Below, piece after piece: positions 8,750 through 17,109 of a DNA stretch of 64,000 bases. Position 1 is the first letter of the stretch, and every line of letters starts with the position of its first letter. The position numbers and the translations under genes were made by a program. The stretch comes from Tunturiibacter gelidiferens (GTDB taxonomy: Bacteria > Acidobacteriota > Terriglobia > Terriglobales > Acidobacteriaceae): positions 2,108,001 to 2,172,000 of the forward strand of contig NZ_JACCCV010000002.1 in assembly GCF_013410115.1 (NCBI RefSeq), given 5' to 3'. The notes under the pieces were generated by a model. The model was given only the letters and a program-made list of their open reading frames with translations, was not told where the DNA came from and did not search any database.

Positions 8750-10104
8750 CTACAGTCCCAGTCCTTGCATAGGAGGCGGTGGCGCCGATGGGACGGAGGC
8801 CTTCATCAAATCCGAACCATTCTTGTACCAATCTACCCTCCGCGTCACCACCATCACCACGGCCAGTACTGCGAACAACATCAGGGATCCCAGAATAAGC
8901 GCATTGTCCTCGCTAATGAGCAGTCCGTAGACCGCCGCATAAAGGGACGTCAGCATCGCGCCAAACCCGACGCCGCGCGTCACGCTTCGCAAGACATACG
9001 ATAGGTAGAACGTCAGCAACCCTATACAAGCTGCGCTGGCAACCAGGTAGGACAGCGCAAATGCCATATGCTCCGAGAAGCTGACCAGCAGCAAAAAGAA
9101 GATCGCTAGTCCGAATCCGACTAGCAGATGCTGAACTGGGTGAATCGGTAACTCCTTGATCATCTCGAATAGGAAGAACCCACCGAACGTCAGCACAACA
9201 AATAAGATTCCATACTTCGTCGCCCGATCGCTCAATTTGTACGGATCGATCGGCGTCAGCAGACTTACATTCATTAGGTCGATTGGCTTCACCGGATTCG
9301 ACTCCATCTGCACCTGCGTCCCTGTTGCCAACGAAGAGACATCCCATACGGCTGAAAACCCGTTTCCCCCCACCTGCCTTGTCCGCGGAAGAAAGCGTCC
9401 AGCGAACAGCGGTGAACGCCATGTCGAACTCAGCTCTACATGATTCGAATCTCCCACTGGCGCCACGCTCAGCTGTTCTGTCCCTGCCAGGTCCATATCG
9501 ATAGCAAATTCCATATGACCTTGCAGCTCCTTCACCCCTCGTAATGGCACTCGCAGATTGGGCTGCCAACCCATAGTCGATTCAGTCCCTTGAAACATCG
9601 TCTGAGGAATCCCATTTACCACGACCGTCGGCGTCCCCACGATACCGCGCACGTCCTCAACAGACATCGCCAGATAAGGCTCACCCCACTCCACCTGTCC
9701 GGTCGTCTGTGGTGGCATAATCTCCACCGATCCTTTTAGGTGCTCCGCAAATTCATAGACTGTCACCGTATATAGCCCATGCCGCCGTTCCGTTGGCGTC
9801 AGCTTTCCACGTACATCCAGCACATGGGGGAACGACGTTGCGGTCAGCGTAGCGACATGCTCAACTCTCTTTTTCACCCCCTTCTCGCCATCCTCTATCG
9901 TCACAGTCGTCTGCGTATAAGGCCTAACCAATACAGGGCCGATCACCGTTGTGGCCCCGCGTAGCTCGCCTCTATACTCTTTACCGCATCGTCCCGGCAC
10001 TTCTGTCGATCGGTGATCGTACCGTTCACCCTCGCCAGGGCAATCAAGATAACTCCTGTCACCACGCCGATGACCAGCAGCTTGAACGCCAATCTAAGGT
10101 TCAT
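8750..10104 (-). pseudogene. creD: creD, inner membrane protein CreD, interrupted by a one-base frameshift
   Basis: The reading frame from 10000 to 8750 is clearly CreD (VIGPVLVRPYTQTT, GFSAVWDVSSLATG, then a C-terminal block of about six membrane helices). Its N-terminus is missing from that frame: an ATG at 10104 with a GAGGAG ribosome-binding site opens a 52-codon frame giving the expected CreD start (basic residues, one helix, NGTITDRQ, ASYAGPQ) that then hits a stop. The frames join if one A is restored at about 9949, where CAACGG stands in place of CAAACGG. Either the gene is inactivated or there is a base error in the assembly. It lies downstream of a winged-helix regulator and a membrane protein, an arrangement seen with CreD in Acidobacteria. 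Confidence 0.85.
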
Positions 10105-10234
10105 CTCATCTCCTCTTTAAAATCTCTGTCGCTTTCAATGCTGCTTCGATACGTTCAAGAATTGACTTTGCAATACAAAGCAAGTGGACGCGGCCAGGGA
10201 GCTTTGCATCGTAAAGTTATCTCCGAAAAAAAGG

Positions 10235-10624
10235 TTAAGCTCGAGACGGGGTTAGACCGCGCAATAAGTTGGCGGAAGGGACCTCTTTGCTTCCCTTCGT
10301 CGCGTCCTTCACTACACGTTCAAGCGTCGAAAGATATTCAAGATAACGCTTTCGTCCTTCGTGCGTGATGCGGCAGATCGTTTGCGGACGATTGCGATCA
10401 TGGCCTTTCAGAATCTCAACCATCCCTTCCGTCTCCAGGACTCGCAGATGACGACTCAAATTTCCGTCGGTTAGCGAGCAAAGCTGCTTAAGATCGTTGA
10501 AGATCAGGCCCTTTGGATTTGTGATCAGAGACGTCAGAACACTGAGACGTGCACGCTCATGAATCACTCGATCAAGGCCTTCATACGCAAAGCGACCTTC
10601 GCTTGACGGAGCTTTAGTTTTCAT
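10235..10624 (-). CDS. Winged-helix transcriptional regulator (HTH_34/ArsR-MarR-like)
   Basis: 129 residues from the ATG at 10624; GGAGG sits about seven bases before this ATG and immediately against an alternative ATG at 10630, which decides the start. The body is a single winged helix with IHERARLSVLTSLI, LTDGNLSRHLRVLETEGMVE as helix-turn-helix and a basic wing. It overlaps the membrane-protein gene upstream by 11 bases and precedes creD by 130 bases, so it probably regulates this group. Confidence 0.85.
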   Translation of the reverse strand: MKTKAPSSEGRFAYEGLDRVIHERARLSVLTSLITNPKGLIFNDLKQLCSLTDGNLSRHLRVLETEGMVEILKGHDRNRPQTICRITHEGRKRYLEYLSTLERVVKDATKGSKEVPSANLLRGLTPSRA

Positions 10625-11228
10625 CTGCATCCTCCTGCGTGGCAACAAACAGGATGCCAGCCACTAGCAACTGGCCCGCTCCAAAAGCAAGACCCATGGT
10701 CCACGGAGCGAGTGCGCGGCTATCTCCGAACGCAATACAAACCAACCCGGTAAGCAGGTACCAAGTCCCGGCAGCAATCATGAGGCGTGGGAGAAAGCGG
10801 CAAGACGAAAAGATCCCCAGACTAAAGATCACCTGCCAGAGTGCGGGCAGCATCCAGACGACCGCAGGGACAAAGCGTACGAGAACAACGGTGATAAGTA
10901 TTCCCGCGCCGACCGCTGGGAGGAACTGCTCTACGGCCATACGGATCATCTCATTGGATAGACCAGAATGAATGCGGCGGGTCCGCGTATACATCTGTAC
11001 TCCGGTCAGTGCAGCTGATAGTGCAGCAGTGCTGACCCAAATGCTCAGGTATGCCGGAATGTGGTCGGCCGGATCCTTCAAGCACATTGATTGTAGTGAC
11101 GCAGCCAGAAATGCGAATGTCCCCGTAGCAGCAAGCGTTGCAGGCCCATAACCCCGAAACTGAGTACTGTGGGCCATCTGCCTGCGTATGCTGCTGATGT
11201 CACCAAGCGCCTTATGGAGTTCGCTCAT
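10614..11228 (-). CDS. Membrane protein of unknown function in the creD group
   Basis: About 204 residues from the ATG at 11228 (MSELHKAL...). A cytoplasmic N-terminal helix with QMAHSTQFRGYGP is followed by about five membrane helices. Proteins of this type commonly sit directly upstream of a small winged-helix regulator in Acidobacteria. Its last codons overlap the regulator start, indicating translational coupling. Specific role unknown. Confidence 0.75.
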   Translation of the reverse strand: MSELHKALGDISSIRRQMAHSTQFRGYGPATLAATGTFAFLAASLQSMCLKDPADHIPAYLSIWVSTAALSAALTGVQMYTRTRRIHSGLSNEMIRMAVEQFLPAVGAGILITVVLVRFVPAVVWMLPALWQVIFSLGIFSSCRFLPRLMIAAGTWYLLTGLVCIAFGDSRALAPWTMGLAFGAGQLLVAGILFVATQEDADEN

Positions 11229-11510
11229 GTTGTTCACTTTACACTGCAAAGTGAATTTGTGGAACAAGAATTTTTAGGTTTGAGTGCCCTTCGCAACCAG
11301 ACCACGATAACCCACGGGCCAGTCCGTCTTGGCCGGTCCGAATGCGGCAGCCGATTGCTTCTTCTTTCGCGAGTCTTTCTTCGCAAAGGCCTGATTCACG
11401 ACTGGCACACCCGATGTCCAGCGACATCTTCATCCAAGATGCCTGCCCCGCAGGGCAAACGGCATCTACTCGCTGAAAGTTCGTTTCTGTACAGCACTCG
11501 GCTCATCGTA
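11229..11510. other. Intergenic region between the creD group and the tetR operon
   Basis: About 280 bases. It must hold the promoter of the minus-strand group near 11230-11280. On the minus strand a 41-codon frame with a GTG start ends near 11277 (contains a lysine-rich stretch and TDWPVGYRGLV), possibly the tail of a lost gene; it is not called as a gene. Confidence 0.35.
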
Positions 11511-11577
11511 ATTTGACCTTGTTCAAATACTTCTTGACTTGGCAACTGATCATGATCATTATTTGAACATGGTCAAA
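11511..11577 (+). promoter_or_regulatory. tetR promoter flanked by inverted-repeat operators; leaderless start
   Basis: Arms TTTGACCTTGTTCAAAT (11512-11528) and ATTTGAACATGGTCAAA (11561-11577) are inverted repeats with one mismatch, and each arm is itself nearly palindromic, as expected of TetR operators. Between them, TTGACT (11534-11539) and CATTAT (11557-11562) are separated by 17 bases, a good sigma-70-like spacing. The predicted transcript start falls on or next to the ATG at 11569, which lies inside the right arm, and there is no Shine-Dalgarno sequence, so the mRNA is probably leaderless. Binding by the adjacent TetR would shut its own promoter. Confidence 0.6.
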
Positions 11578-12249
11578 AATGATCCGACAACTGGTAAAGG
11601 GGAGCAAACACGGAGCCATATCTTCCAAAGCGCACTCGAATTGTTTCGGGAGAAGGGATTCGACTCCGCGACGATGCAAGACATCGCCGCCCATGCCCGA
11701 GTAGTGAAGAGCGCGGCTTACTACTATTTCCCAAGCAAGGAGGCGATCATCCAGGCGTACTACGAGACGGTGCAAGCCGAGCAGGAGCGTCTCTGCGAAG
11801 AGGTGTTTGCACAAAGTACGGACCTGAAGGTTCGCTTAACGGCGGCCATGCACTCGAAATTCGAACTTGCTAAGAACGACCGTAGACTGCTCGGGGTGGT
11901 CTTTCGTTACACCGGTGAGCCCGAACATCCGCTCTCCTGTCTCGGGCGAGGAACAGCCGACATCCGCCGTCGTAGCACACAGGTTTTCCGGAACGCCATT
12001 GCGTCAGAGAAGTTGCCTAAGGATCTCCAGGAGCTTCTTCCCGTCGCTTTGTGGGCCCTTCAGATGGGCCTTTTGGTGATGTTTCTCTACGACTCGTCCG
12101 AGGGTCAGCTCCGGACGCGGCGTCTGGCTGATGGTTCGCTAGCTCTGACTCTAAAGTTGCTGAGCCTCGCGAAACTATCAATTCTAAAACCGGTTCGAAC
12201 AAGGATTCTCTCGCTGTTGCGTGAGGCAGATCTGTTACCTGAAGGCTGA
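11569..12249 (+). CDS. TetR/AcrR family transcriptional regulator
   Basis: 226 residues from the ATG at 11569. The N-terminal HTH is complete (GEQTRSHIFQSALELF, FDSATMQDIAAHA, AAYYYFPSKEAI), followed by a helical ligand domain. A TTG at 11539 would extend it by ten residues but destroys the promoter spacing, so the ATG is preferred. It heads a plus-strand operon, 11 bases before the next gene, and probably represses it through the flanking inverted repeat; inducer unknown. Confidence 0.9.
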   Translation: MVKNDPTTGKGEQTRSHIFQSALELFREKGFDSATMQDIAAHARVVKSAAYYYFPSKEAIIQAYYETVQAEQERLCEEVFAQSTDLKVRLTAAMHSKFELAKNDRRLLGVVFRYTGEPEHPLSCLGRGTADIRRRSTQVFRNAIASEKLPKDLQELLPVALWALQMGLLVMFLYDSSEGQLRTRRLADGSLALTLKLLSLAKLSILKPVRTRILSLLREADLLPEG

Positions 12250-12260
12250 ATGGAGAGGCA

Positions 12261-13175
12261 ATGAGCGATATCGACGAGCAAAGCAGGAAGATCGAGCCAG
12301 CCCAGTGGAGCGTAGTCGCGATCATCGTAGCCTTCGCGGCCGGAGCCTTTCTCTACAAGCTGCTGATGCATGAGCGACTTGGTCATAGCGCCGCGATGTT
12401 CCTCGGGATACCGGCTGTTCTTGCTATCCTGCTGGCGCTGGCACCGAAAGCGAAGACCGCAACTGGAGGAATCCTAAAGGGCATTACTCTGTCGCTCCTC
12501 GTGGTGGCTCCCTTGTTGGGCGAGGGATACCTGTGCATTCTCTTCGCTTCGCCTCTCTTCTATATCGTCGGCATAGTGGTCGGACTTGCAATGGACAGGC
12601 AGCGCAGAAAGCAAGATGCGACGCTCGGCTGCGTTGTGTTGTTATTGCTGCCGATGTGCTTTGAAGGGGTGATCCCGCAGCTGACATTCAATCGAGCCCA
12701 ATCGGTTGAGGCCCGAGGCGTTGTGGCTGCTCCTGCGAATGAGATTGAACATGCGCTAGCAGATGGCCCCAATGTCAATACTCCCCTACCGCTGGCTCTT
12801 CGCATCGGCTTCCCCAGCCCACTTGGCACATGGGGCGAGGGTCTCGCAGTTGGGGACACGAGGACCATTCATTTCGCGGGGGCAGAGGGAGACCCTCCAG
12901 GGGACCTTGTTATGCGAGTGACGGAGCGTCACCCCGGCTACGCCCGCTTTGAGACGGTAAGTGACCAGAGCAAACTCACCCAGTGGGTGCAGTGGACCAG
13001 TTCAGAGGTGGAGTGGAAGGCACTGGACGAGGGTCACACGACAGTGACATGGCGCATCGACTTCATGCGGCAGCTCGATCCGTCATGGTATTTCACTCCA
13101 TGGGAGAGAGCGGCAGTAAAGGAAGCGGCGGCGTACTTGATCGACGCTAACGCGACACCTGTGCGGAGGTACTGA
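12261..13175 (+). CDS. Membrane-anchored SRPBCC-like protein
   Basis: 304 residues with a GGAGAGG ribosome-binding site. About four membrane helices occupy residues 18-140, then a soluble domain with APANEIEHALAD and an FETVSDQSKLTQWVQW segment has the layout of a polyketide-cyclase/SRPBCC fold. The stop overlaps the next start (TGATG at 13173-13177). Its neighbours include a second SRPBCC protein and a TIGR01777 epimerase, so a shared hydrophobic substrate is plausible but not shown. Confidence 0.75.
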   Translation: MSDIDEQSRKIEPAQWSVVAIIVAFAAGAFLYKLLMHERLGHSAAMFLGIPAVLAILLALAPKAKTATGGILKGITLSLLVVAPLLGEGYLCILFASPLFYIVGIVVGLAMDRQRRKQDATLGCVVLLLLPMCFEGVIPQLTFNRAQSVEARGVVAAPANEIEHALADGPNVNTPLPLALRIGFPSPLGTWGEGLAVGDTRTIHFAGAEGDPPGDLVMRVTERHPGYARFETVSDQSKLTQWVQWTSSEVEWKALDEGHTTVTWRIDFMRQLDPSWYFTPWERAAVKEAAAYLIDANATPVRRY

Positions 13176-14500
13176 TGGACCACGCCGATTGGGAACGAGC
13201 AGCTGCCGTATACGTACCTCTGGCCGCCGCGATTATTGCGAGGCTGCTCTACGGCCGACGGCCGCGCCAGTTCGCTGCGTGCTTGCTCAGCGTCTTGTGG
13301 ACGCTACCGTCGCTGCTCCTTCTTCAACGCTTAAATGAGTATGCGGGTTGGTGGAGCTTCGCAGCGGGCTCAGAGGTTGCGTTTCGCGGGATGCCGTTGG
13401 AGCTTTTCTTTGGGTGGATTATCCTGTGGGGCCTTGTTCCTCAACTGGCGCTTCCACGCATAGGCATAATTTGGTGCGCTGTCGTTATGGTCGCTCTTGA
13501 CTGCATCGTGATGCCGATGTGCAGTTCGGCAATATATTTAAAAGCTCATTGGCTGGTGGGAGAGGCGGCGGGCAGCGGCCTGGTACTAATCCCTGCGCTT
13601 TGCATAGGACGCTGGACTTACGAGAATACGCACCTTCGACGTCGTGCGGCGCTTCAGATCACCACATCCGGCATGTTGTTTCTGTTTCTCGTGCCGGAGA
13701 TCATCTTCGCGCTGCGGCCTGGAACTGGGTGGGGCCCACTGTTTGGTTTATCGAGTTGGGCCCGGCAGATCAGTCTTCAGATGATCTTGCTGCTCGCGAT
13801 ACCCGGTATTAGTGCGGTTACGGAGTTTGCAGAGCGCGGATTTGGAACACCTATCCCTTACGATCCGCCCCAACAGTTGGTAACGAGCGGCATCTACCGA
13901 TATTGCGCCAACCCAATGCAGCTGTCCTGCACGTTGGTTATGGCGACATGGGCTGGCGTGCTCAGGAGCGGCTGGATGCTGTTGGCCGCCGGTGTATCGG
14001 TCGTCTACAGTGCAGGGATCGCCGCCTGGGACGAGGAAGAAGATCTGGCTCGTCGTTTCGGGAGCGAATGGCGGGACTACCGGTCTGCCGTCAGAAATTG
14101 GTGGCCAAGGTGGAGACCGTACCATAGCGGACCTCCCGCGCTCATCTTCATTGCCCGTAGTTGTGGCCCTTGCAGCGAGGTTCGGACCTGGCTCGAAGCG
14201 AGATCGCCTTTGGGATTGCAGATCGTCGATGCGGAAACGTTACCCGCAGGATCGATCCAACGGATGCGGTACGAGCCCGGATACGGAAGCGGCACTGTCG
14301 ATGGTGTTCGTGCGATGGGCAGAGCGCTTGAGCATCTACATCTTGGCTGGGCCTTGTGCGGGGCGGCACTGCGTCTTCCGTGCGTTTGGCAACTCGTCCA
14401 GTTGTTCTTGGATGCGGCTGGTTTAGGTCCACGCGTGATCAGTTGCGAGTTGGACATGAGTCCGCAGCACACAGACCGAGAGTTGAGCTCAAGGCCATGA
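13175..14500 (+). CDS. ICMT/PEMT-like methyltransferase fused to a DCC/thioredoxin-like domain
   Basis: 441 residues. The first ~310 are a multi-helix membrane protein ending in the isoprenylcysteine-methyltransferase-like core: LVTSGIYRYCANPMQ and the acidic EEEDLARRFGSEWRDYR motif that binds AdoMet in this superfamily. From about 320 on there is a soluble domain with CGPC (C330, C333) and a later AMGRALEHLHLGWAL stretch resembling DCC1-like thiol-disulfide oxidoreductases. A methyltransferase plus a redox domain in one chain is unusual. It is coupled by overlapping start and stop codons to both neighbours. Confidence 0.75.
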   Translation: MDHADWERAAAVYVPLAAAIIARLLYGRRPRQFAACLLSVLWTLPSLLLLQRLNEYAGWWSFAAGSEVAFRGMPLELFFGWIILWGLVPQLALPRIGIIWCAVVMVALDCIVMPMCSSAIYLKAHWLVGEAAGSGLVLIPALCIGRWTYENTHLRRRAALQITTSGMLFLFLVPEIIFALRPGTGWGPLFGLSSWARQISLQMILLLAIPGISAVTEFAERGFGTPIPYDPPQQLVTSGIYRYCANPMQLSCTLVMATWAGVLRSGWMLLAAGVSVVYSAGIAAWDEEEDLARRFGSEWRDYRSAVRNWWPRWRPYHSGPPALIFIARSCGPCSEVRTWLEARSPLGLQIVDAETLPAGSIQRMRYEPGYGSGTVDGVRAMGRALEHLHLGWALCGAALRLPCVWQLVQLFLDAAGLGPRVISCELDMSPQHTDRELSSRP

Positions 14501-15012
14501 TCAAACTTGAAGAGACCACAGTCATCGATGCCCCAATCCAGCGATGTTTCGACCTCGCCCGCAGCGTCGAGGTCCACTTGATCGCGAATGTACACTCCGG
14601 GGAACAAGCACTTGCAGTTGGTGAAATTACCTCAGGCCTCGCCGGTCTCGGCCAGCAGGTCACGTGGCGTGCCAAACACTTCGGCATATGGCATAACCTG
14701 ACCAGCGAGACGACTGCCCTGGAGCCGCCATCCCATTTTCGGGTCACGATGATTCAGGGCATCTTCCGCTCCATGCAAGCCGACCATCTGTTTCGAACCC
14801 TTCCATCCGGCGAAACCGAAATGAAGGACATCTTTGCGATCGCCGCCCCACTTCCCTTTCTTGGACCTTTGGCCGAAGCCCTGTTTCTGCGGGGCTACAT
14901 GCTGGCCCTGGTACGTGAGCGCAATGCTGTTATCAAGCAGATCGCAGAGTCATCCGACTGGCGGCACTACCTGCCTTCCCCTGAAGAATTACGAGAGGAT
15001 GTGCCGCGATGA
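14497..15012 (+). CDS. SRPBCC family (ligand-binding) protein
   Basis: 171 residues from the ATG that overlaps the previous stop (ATGA at 14497). It has the cyclase-like layout LEETTVIDAPIQRCFDLA at the start, VTWRAKHFGIWHNLT, and a final helix. SRPBCC proteins of this group very often sit next to, or are fused with, TIGR01777 epimerases, exactly as here, where its own last codons overlap the epimerase start. Confidence 0.85.
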   Translation: MIKLEETTVIDAPIQRCFDLARSVEVHLIANVHSGEQALAVGEITSGLAGLGQQVTWRAKHFGIWHNLTSETTALEPPSHFRVTMIQGIFRSMQADHLFRTLPSGETEMKDIFAIAAPLPFLGPLAEALFLRGYMLALVRERNAVIKQIAESSDWRHYLPSPEELREDVPR

Positions 15013-15983
15013 GGATCGTCATCCCCGGAGGTACGGGTCAAGTTGGGCAGATCCTTGCCCGCCACTTTCATCACCAAGGGCATTCTGTCACCGTCCTCAG
15101 CCGCAGTCCTCATGCCGCCCCCTGGCGTGTGATCCCCTGGGACGGTGTCACCCTAGGCCCTTGGATCGAGGAACTCGACCGAAGCGACGCTTGCATCAAT
15201 CTCGCGGGCAGGAGCGTCAACTGCCGCTACACTCCGGCAAATCGTCGCACCATCTTCGAATCGCGGGTTCGATCAACGCAGATACTCAATCAAGCTATCG
15301 CTGCGGTTGAGAACCCTCCTTCCGTCTGGCTCAACGCCAGCACCGCCACGATCTACCGTCACGCGCTCGACCGTCCCATGGACGAAGCTACCGGCGAGTT
15401 CGGCGGCGACGAACCAGGCGCACCCGATACCTGGAACTTCTCCATTCAGGTGGCGAAAGCTTGGGAAGAAGCATTCTTCTCCACCCCAACTCCTGGCACG
15501 AGGAAGGTCGCGCTACGCAGTGCCATGACCCTGAGTCCCGATCGGGGCGGGGTCTTTGATGTTTTTCTCAGTCTGGTTCGTCGTGGTCTCGGAGGCACAA
15601 CCCTGCCCGGCAACCAATACGTGTCATGGATCCATGAGGCGGACTTCATCCGCGCTATCGAATTCCTCATCGAGCGACAGGATATTGCCGGAGCCGTCAA
15701 CCTTGCCTCTCCCCATCCGCTGCCGAACTGCGACTTTCTACGTACCCTTCGCCAGGCATGGGGCACACGCATCGGTCTGCCCACCGCAAGGTGGATGCTC
15801 GAAATCGGCACCTTTTTTCTGCGCACAGAATCCGAACTTATCCTCAAGAGTCGCCAAGTTGTTCCTGGCCGTCTTCTCGACTCTGGATTCGAGTTCCATT
15901 ATCCCGGCTGGCCCGAAGCATCATGCGAGCTAGTAACCCGCTGGATGGCCAGTAGAAAAGAAATGTTTAGCTCTCAGCAGTAG
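15009..15983 (+). CDS. TIGR01777 family NAD(P)-dependent epimerase
   Basis: 324 residues. Rossmann start GGTGQVGQILA, NLAGRSVNCRYTPANR (the TIGR01777 hallmark), NASTATIYRH and VSWIHEADFIRAIEFL; the C-terminal DUF1731-like region ends before a short tail. Substrate unknown (the Escherichia coli relative is YfcH). It is the last gene of the tetR operon; the start overlaps the SRPBCC stop (ATGA). Confidence 0.9.
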   Translation: MRIVIPGGTGQVGQILARHFHHQGHSVTVLSRSPHAAPWRVIPWDGVTLGPWIEELDRSDACINLAGRSVNCRYTPANRRTIFESRVRSTQILNQAIAAVENPPSVWLNASTATIYRHALDRPMDEATGEFGGDEPGAPDTWNFSIQVAKAWEEAFFSTPTPGTRKVALRSAMTLSPDRGGVFDVFLSLVRRGLGGTTLPGNQYVSWIHEADFIRAIEFLIERQDIAGAVNLASPHPLPNCDFLRTLRQAWGTRIGLPTARWMLEIGTFFLRTESELILKSRQVVPGRLLDSGFEFHYPGWPEASCELVTRWMASRKEMFSSQQ

Positions 15984-16461
15984 CTGGTTAGTTCAGAGAG
16001 GTGACCTCTGCTTTCTTCAACTTTTGAACAGTTCACATCTATGCGGCCAGTCCGTGTCTGCTACTGGTGGCCGAACTGCCCGCAATGTCGCCAATACCTG
16101 CAGTCAGTCCACTCACTTCACGCATTCCCGATCCAATTTCCACAATACGGGCATTATTTGCACAAAAAAATAGGCGTGACATTCGATGCTTTTCAAACGG
16201 ATCACGAGTATCTTACGAATCAACGGAGGAGAAATCTTCCAGTAGGAGAGGGTCGACAAAGTCCATCTGGAGAACCGGCGACGGGACTTGCTGAGCACTC
16301 AGGAAACTGGATGTTTATGGATGGGATGAGAAAGCTCTCACAACGAATGTGATGACAGCAATATTGGGAGCCCGGGCTTCGCTCGCAGTCCCCAAATTAT
16401 TCTGAAGTGGCAATCAGTTGTGATCCAGATCCGAACCGGGTCTTCGAAAATCGGAAAGCAG
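15984..16461. other. Gene-free stretch after the tetR operon
   Basis: About 480 bases. A weak five-base hairpin (15997-16009) followed by T-rich DNA lies just after the epimerase stop and could end the operon. Frames in this stretch lack ribosome-binding sites and protein-like composition. Confidence 0.4.
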
Positions 16462-16500
16462 GGGGCGAAATCTCGAAAGAGAAAACGCCCCTTTCGCTTT
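16462..16500. terminator. Probable rho-independent terminator between convergent transcripts
   Basis: GGGGCG (16462-16467) pairs with CGCCCC (16486-16491); a smaller TCTC/GAGA hairpin nests inside. T-rich DNA follows on the plus strand and a moderately T-rich run follows on the minus strand, so it may serve the unknown gene ending at 16541. Confidence 0.45.
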
Positions 16501-16540
16501 TTCGTAATCGTAGTTCCCATACCGTCGTTTGCATTCCTGA

Positions 16541-16927
16541 TTACCGTCGCACTCCGGCAACACGTTCAAGGAGAGTGCGGGCGGCGACGAGAGTAGCACC
16601 GATTCGAGTCTCAAACTCGTCTTGAAGGTGAAGCCCGTTGCAAACCTCGTTCAGTGCATTCTGGACAATACAGACCTCCTCAAGTGTGAGGTCCAGTCGA
16701 GCGCGTGCAGCTGCTCCAACGGCTACAAGACCGCACTCTCCCTCTACGAATACGCGCTCTTCGACAACGACCTCCTGACCTGTTCGGTAAACCCATTCCT
16801 CATTATCTGGATCGGTGGGTTCGCTCACGATGCGGTATATCGCCTTAGCGATAGGTTCCGCAGTGACAGGCCTCCACACATCGGTCCCTTCGTTCAGCAG
16901 TGGGACATAGATAGTTTTCGTCTGCAT
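16541..16927 (-). CDS. Unknown conserved-looking small protein
   Basis: 128 residues, soluble and acidic. It opens with TIYVPLLNEGTDVWRPV and has an EEWVYRTGQEVVVEERVF strand region, then a helical half. I recall this N-terminal pattern from hypothetical proteins of several phyla but know no function. The start ATG at 16927 lies just after the stop of a short upstream open frame (ending 16933) whose own start is unclear. Confidence 0.65.
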   Translation of the reverse strand: MQTKTIYVPLLNEGTDVWRPVTAEPIAKAIYRIVSEPTDPDNEEWVYRTGQEVVVEERVFVEGECGLVAVGAAARARLDLTLEEVCIVQNALNEVCNGLHLQDEFETRIGATLVAARTLLERVAGVRR

Positions 16928-17109
16928 GACCGTCAGCGTAACAGCTTGCCCGTTCTAGGGGATCCATTCTCGCAGGCATCCCGAAGGTCACGAATTCGGC
17001 AAGTTCGGTCGTAGTTGCCGATAACACCTTTCTCGGGAATGACGGTTTCACCAATACCTAGCCCCGTATTGTCAACGCTGCGTAGGCCGAGGTGAGCATA
17101 TCGCGATAT

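Noticed and set aside
16933..17060. Minus-strand frame reading about 40 codons up to 16933
   Set aside because: Protein-like in places and close to the next gene, but no usable start codon; could be a remnant, not called.
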